Source: Paramacrobiotus metropolitanus (lineage: Eukaryota; Tardigrada; Eutardigrada; Parachela; Macrobiotidae). Taken from it: DNA of 64,000 bases. The stretch spans positions 124,001 through 188,000 of the forward strand of contig NW_026570392.1 of assembly GCF_019649055.1 (NCBI RefSeq), written 5' to 3'. Below, piece after piece: positions 60,056 through 64,000 of this stretch. Positions within the stretch are counted from its first letter, which is position 1. The number at the start of each line of letters is the position of its first letter. Made by a program: the position numbers and the translations under genes. Below the pieces are notes generated by a model. That model was given only the letters and a program-made list of their open reading frames with translations, did not search any database and had not been told where the DNA came from.

Positions 60056-61331
60056 TCTGTAATCCGGCCGCATGTTTCTGCTGTTTGTTTATTACGATGT
60101 CATGTTTCTTTTGTGAATTGTAATGTTGTCTTTGTATTCGATTAAAACTTAGTACTTCATACAGTGCGTATTGCATATGTTGTACATCAGGAGTTCACGT
60201 ATAATGATTTGCATAATTATAATATTCGAGATCACGTGAAACAAAAGTGCTCATTAAAGCCACAAATTATCCTCATGTCAGTAGATATACAGAGTACGTG
60301 TAGCTACGTAATTTCAGATAGTTTCTTAACTGCTCGGCGTTATAAACATTCTTGTGTGTCCGAACAGGGAATTCTCTTAAAATATGCCCGATATTTTGTG
60401 GAGAAGCGCATTAACGCAGGGTGGACGTTTTCTGGGTCTGAGTGGAATCTGCCCCAGTGCGAAGAGGATTCTGGATGTACCGACCAGGCGCCCATCGATC
60501 CACACGAGCGTTTGTCAGCATTGCCGCTAGAATTACTCGGCCACGTATTCCACTTCTTAGACAGCATTGAGCTAGCGCAATGCCGTCGCGTATGCTTACT
60601 GTGGTGTTGTGTGCTCACTCAGGTACAGTACTCAACAGAAATTCGGGTGTCGTTTTCTTCCAAATCAACATGTACCAGTACCAAACGCCCGATTTGACGG
60701 TGGCTAGAACTCTGTGGAAATGCGTTACCAGTGCGACAGAACGGATCATTGTAACCAACGCTTTGCAAAGTGGTTTAAGTGGCAGTATTCCCGGGAGCAG
60801 TCGACTGTTCCGGTTGGAAAAGGATGCGAGGTCACGAATCAGCTATGATTAAGATCACAAGAATCAAGAAAGTCCCTCTGCCAGTTCACTGTGATGCCAG
60901 GTCGCTAATTTATTAGAACGTACTGTACGAGCGGAAAAAAATGAAAACTAAAATCACGTTTAGAAACAGAATGGGCAGCTTCCGATAAATGTGCGCAGTC
61001 ATGGCGCGCTAATGGTAAGTTGGCCAGAACAAATAGCCACAACATGGGGAACCGCTCCGACAACATACATCTGCTTTGATTAAACACTTGAATATGTGCA
61101 GTACAGCCAGTGAAGTAATGTAATTCCGTTGGACAGATTTTGCGTGACTTCCAAAACGGCGCTGGGCCGGACGGTGTCCACTACCAACAAATCACTTGGA
61201 CCTCCGAAAGTTTGCGCTCTCTGGATGCGTCCAAGTTGACCACATTGACCATGAATACATTGTATCGTTTAATGATGGAAAGGCAGCCTGAGCGGGATTC
61301 AGTGGACCAAGTTCCGGAAGAGAGCCGATAG

Positions 61332-61895
61332 TATCCTCGAATACAACTTGTACAGAAATGACGCTCAAGAGGAATGGTTTCGTGGAGGGAATTTCTGACA
61401 GGGCTGTACTACAAATCACTCCAGCGGATCGTGGCCAGTAACTTATCATATTTAATAAGTTTCGTTGTTATACCTTATGTTTATATACATAGTTATTATG
61501 GAGTGAACAGTGCTGGCGCACTAATCAGTAAATATGTATTACCCAAATTTGCGTAATGATGCATAAATTTCGGGATCTCTCTGACGGTACTGATATACTA
61601 TCATAATCTTAAGCCGTATCTTTTAGGTTTTTACTCATCAGGTTTATGAATGGAAGTTATGGAACCAGTCTAGCGTGGGCAAATCGGTGGCTTTTGCCAT
61701 TGATGCGGCATCTAGCCGCTCGCTCGTTTTGTACAAATGGATTACGCGAAGCATGCTTAAGTAGAAATATCAAAGCAATGCTGCATGCTTAATGTAGCTT
61801 ATAGAAATATCGAAACACAATGAATGTCCTTGGATAGCCTGTGAAAACAAAAACAATGCTACTGTGCTAGCGACACGAAAATAACTGCCGATTCG
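61332..61895. other. Spacer between convergent F-box genes
   Basis: This contains the 3' ends of the broken plus-strand F-box gene and of the minus-strand copy 2. A stretch at 61661-61745 (CCAGTCTAGCGTGGGC, ATTGATGCGGCA, ACGCGAAGCATG) resembles sequence near 39268 and 41340, suggesting an old dispersed repeat. Confidence 0.4.
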
Positions 61896-62935
61896 TTACA
61901 TTGCAACAGCGATAATGAATCTACCGGATTCAGGCCCTTCTACAGATACCTTCTGTAGACCCGCAGAATGTTTACACACACAGTACAAAATGGCGGCGTT
62001 GAGGTTCGTCAGCTTGTACACGTCCACATCGACATCCATTTGGACGCACCACCACTTCACCAGGCGCTTGGCCACATGCTCCAGTGAAGGTATTCCCTTG
62101 ATTTTGTTCCGGATCTACAATGAATGCGCGAGTATTTTATATTGAATCTTACATGTAACATACGCGCTTCTACAGGTAACAGAATTTTTAATTATTGACA
62201 AGCTAAAAGCTGCCTACCAATACTTATTAAACTTACTTTTTCAGCACCGCCATCATTCGTATTTTCCTTGAGCCACTCCGACAACCAGTCCAGTTTCCGT
62301 TGATTCAAAGCAGGGCACGCGGCGTCCAGCAATTTCCACCACACCTCTTTGCCGGGGCACTGTGCGGTCGTGAAGTGTGCCGTCGTTATGCGGATGTCCA
62401 GGTTCCACGTCGGCATACTGATGGTGCAGTTGAGGAGGACCAGCGTGCGACACACCGCCGTCAGGCCGTCCAACTCGTGCCGCAAGAAATCCACGAAATC
62501 CGCATCGCCCAACGACTGTGCCGTCCAGCAGACGTTCTTCAGCAACAGCCGGTCCGCCACCCGGTGTCCGTGCTGCTGCAGTACGGTGCGCTGGAACCAT
62601 TGACCGTTCCATGCCGGAAAGTTAAACATGGGTTCGCCGCGTAGACCCTCCGTGGCATTGATGTACACGGTGGCGGCCCAGAAACGCTCCATACTGATGC
62701 TCAGGCGGCGCGCTTGCCAGGCACGTTCATTCCATCCGTCTAGTGAACATGCCGGGGCGGTTGCGCTGTTAGTGTAGCACATGTCGTTAACACAACGCTC
62801 CATCACAATGGTGTTCCACAGGGCGCAGACACGGCGCAGTCGCTGCTGATCGGCGGTGTCCAAATACTGGAAGATTATCCCGAAAATCTCCGGCGGTACG
62901 TCCAGAGCGTCCGTGGCGGAGTTCCACGCCGGCAT
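61896..62935 (-). CDS. F-box protein, lineage-specific family (copy 2)
   Basis: This is a predicted SCF substrate-recognition subunit. Two minus-strand exons fit: 62237-62935 and 61896-62114, donor GTAAGT, phase 0, 305 aa. The start is the ATG at 62935. The F-box is at about residues 12-55 (DVPPEIFGIIFQYLDTADQQ, RLRRVCALWNTIVMERC). The middle part has EPMFNFPAWNGQWFQRTVLQ, HELDGLTAVCRTLVLLNC and VWWKLLDAACPALNQRKLDW. Exon 2 starts IRNKIKGIPSLEHVAKRLVK and ends IAVAM, like IAVAL in copy 1. A good acceptor (TTTGGTTTCAG) lies 14 bases before the ATG, so a 5' exon probably exists on the right. I could not find it. Confidence 0.82.
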
Positions 62936-63054
62936 TTTATTGGTTTCTGAAACCAAATCCTGTCGCGCACATTCAGTTATTCCAAGACCCGAAAAGGTTT
63001 TACAGTTAACAGAAGTTATTGTGGTCGATTGGGTCGATCCCCCGTAAATTATTA

Positions 63055-63300
63055 ATGGTCGCTGTGCCTGTGGTAATCAGCAATACAGCTGAAGATGGGC
63101 ACGGCTTTTTTTACTCGAATAATTCGAAGTCTCCACTTCCACGTTCAAGCAATGCTAACAACATTCGGAAAAATTTGCTTATGAATCAGCGGCTTGCGCA
63201 AACTATTGCGACACGTTGGGCGATGAGCTTTACGAGAATACAGATCCGTAAACACGTCAAGCGCCAGCTGCACTATTACCAGGAAAAAGCCAGTCTGTAG
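63055..63300 (+). CDS. Hypothetical small open frame
   Basis: An ATG-started frame of 81 codons ends in a TAG at 63298-63300. The C-terminal half is basic and possibly helical (RIQIRKHVKRQLHYYQEKAS). I recognise no family, and no signal peptide or membrane segment is visible. It lies head-to-head with F-box copy 2, about 120 bp from its start codon, so it may equally be part of that gene's 5' region. Coding status is doubtful. Confidence 0.2.
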   Translation: MVAVPVVISNTAEDGHGFFYSNNSKSPLPRSSNANNIRKNLLMNQRLAQTIATRWAMSFTRIQIRKHVKRQLHYYQEKASL

Positions 63301-63559
63301 CCTGCTGACTTATGGTTTTAGCTGTCGGGTGTTCACACGAAATGTAAGCAACGTCGGCCGAAAGACAAAGCACTGTGTGCTATGCCTTCCAAGCAACTGT
63401 TTTCAGTTCGTGGCAGTTCGACAGATCTTCAACTAAATTCGAAAGGGGAGGGGGAAAATGCGTACATCCAGAGCTGTGAATGACGCTTAAACTACGAAAT
63501 GCAATGCAAACTATGTGAGGAGGAATGGCTCCTCCGTACCCCCTCCCCCTCCGCGCGGC

Positions 63560-64000
63560 TGTTAGGTTGCTTAGGTTACTTTCAGGTTATTCTTAGGTTT
63601 TCTTCTGTTTGTCAGAATTTTTTGATAAACCCAAGTATAGCTAAATAGCAAAAGTTACCTTAATCACATAAGAATAGCCTAAGGATCATCCAACAACCTA
63701 AAAAGCCAACGAACATAAGAAATTTATCTTTAACCGAAGAAACCTAACTAGCTTAAGAATGACCTAAGAAAGCTTAGAAAACGTAAGAAACCTAAGAACC
63801 CTTAAAAACCTAAGAAACTGTTTTTATTGGGGTCAGTTTTAGTGGTCAGAGTGTTGCGGTCAGAGTCAGACTTTGAGTGTCAAAGTTTGAGGGGTCAAAG
63901 TCAGAGTTTAGACAGTCAGAGTCAGACTTTGTGCAGTGAGAGTCAGAGTCAGGCTTTGTGCGGTCAGTTTCTGAGTCAGAGCTTGACCGCGGGCCATTTG
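63560..64000. repeat. Degenerate short repeats at the right edge
   Basis: At 63564-63602 TTAGGTT-type heptamers recur on the plus strand. At 63668-63815 CCTAAGAAA-type words, their complement, recur, making a loose inverted arrangement. From 63830 to the edge a unit like GTCAGAGTCAGACTTTG repeats about eight times with many changes. The array may continue past the window. Confidence 0.55.

Larger units (their letters stand above)
57460..61331 (+). pseudogene. Broken three-exon F-box gene with N-terminal module
   Basis: Exon 1 (57460-58119) is the WNAVDVL module, in phase with donor GTAAGT. Exon 2 (60368 to about 60849) starts in the same phase after GAACAG. It holds an F-box (LSALPLELLGHVFHFLDSIE, then CRRVCLLWCC) and a middle region. 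Exon 3 (61137-61331) continues to a stop and resembles the last exons of the other F-box genes (WTSESLRSLDASKLTTLTMN). Defects: a TGA at 57997-57999 where the decayed paralog at 797-1487 has TGG; a one-base frame change near 60620-60640; and TATGAT followed by TAAG at exon 2's end, where copy 1 has TATGAT followed by GTAAG, so the donor has lost its G. The 2.2-kb first intron is filled by repeats and a non-LTR fragment. Linking the three exons is my inference from phase and order. Confidence 0.65.

Noticed and set aside
63560-63815. Telomere-like TTAGGTT repeats
   Set aside because: The motifs are sparse and degenerate and occur in both orientations. They do not form a telomeric array.
1-64000. 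CRISPR arrays, bacterial operons, tRNA or rRNA genes
   Set aside because: The genes are intron-rich and eukaryotic. The tandem arrays lack spacers, and I saw no convincing tRNA T-arm or rRNA sequence, though tRNAs cannot be excluded by eye.

Overview
The window is animal nuclear DNA. Genes carry many GT-AG introns, exons are GC-rich against AT-rich introns, and the products are typical metazoan proteins (COX6C, XPR1, DPY19, CHTF18). The lineage-specific F-box proteins and small secreted proteins look most like a tardigrade such as Hypsibius. That assignment rests on recall of family style, not on a search, and is moderate at best.

Layout. 0-2 kb: a MITE-like element and a decayed minus-strand copy of an F-box-associated module. 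2.7-3.3 kb: COX6C (minus, 2 exons). 4.2-14.4 kb: XPR1 phosphate exporter (plus, 14 exons, 769 codons, unbroken). 14.4-22.2 kb: gene-poor, with a 2.2-kb array of about 24.5 copies of a 91-bp GC-rich unit. 22.2-29.3 kb: DPY19-type C-mannosyltransferase (plus, 10 exons, 768 codons). 30.3-37.2 kb: CHTF18 (plus, 7 exons), with a one-base frame conflict at a run of seven C. 38.2-41.2 kb: two tandem minus-strand genes for small secreted proteins with identical intron placement and no family I recognise. 41.8-42.3 kb: a long foldback element. 43.6-54.0 kb: a complete Ty3/gypsy LTR retrotransposon on the minus strand, with near-identical LTRs, a 4-bp target duplication, gag, pol and an env-like region, and many frame breaks. 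55-63 kb: two intact F-box genes in opposite orientation flanking a third, broken F-box gene whose first intron carries a MITE relative, a 45-bp tandem repeat, a pre-miRNA-like hairpin and the 3' end of a non-LTR retrotransposon. The right end is degenerate short repeats.

The four housekeeping genes have no functional link to one another: mitochondrial complex IV, phosphate export, ER C-mannosylation, and replication clamp loading with sister-chromatid cohesion. The most novel material is the secreted-protein pair, the F-box family with its separate N-terminal module, and the 91-bp array. Exon boundaries were worked out by hand from splice signals, reading phase and remembered family conservation. 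The total coding lengths of COX6C, XPR1, DPY19, both secreted genes and both intact F-box genes are exact multiples of three, which supports the models.
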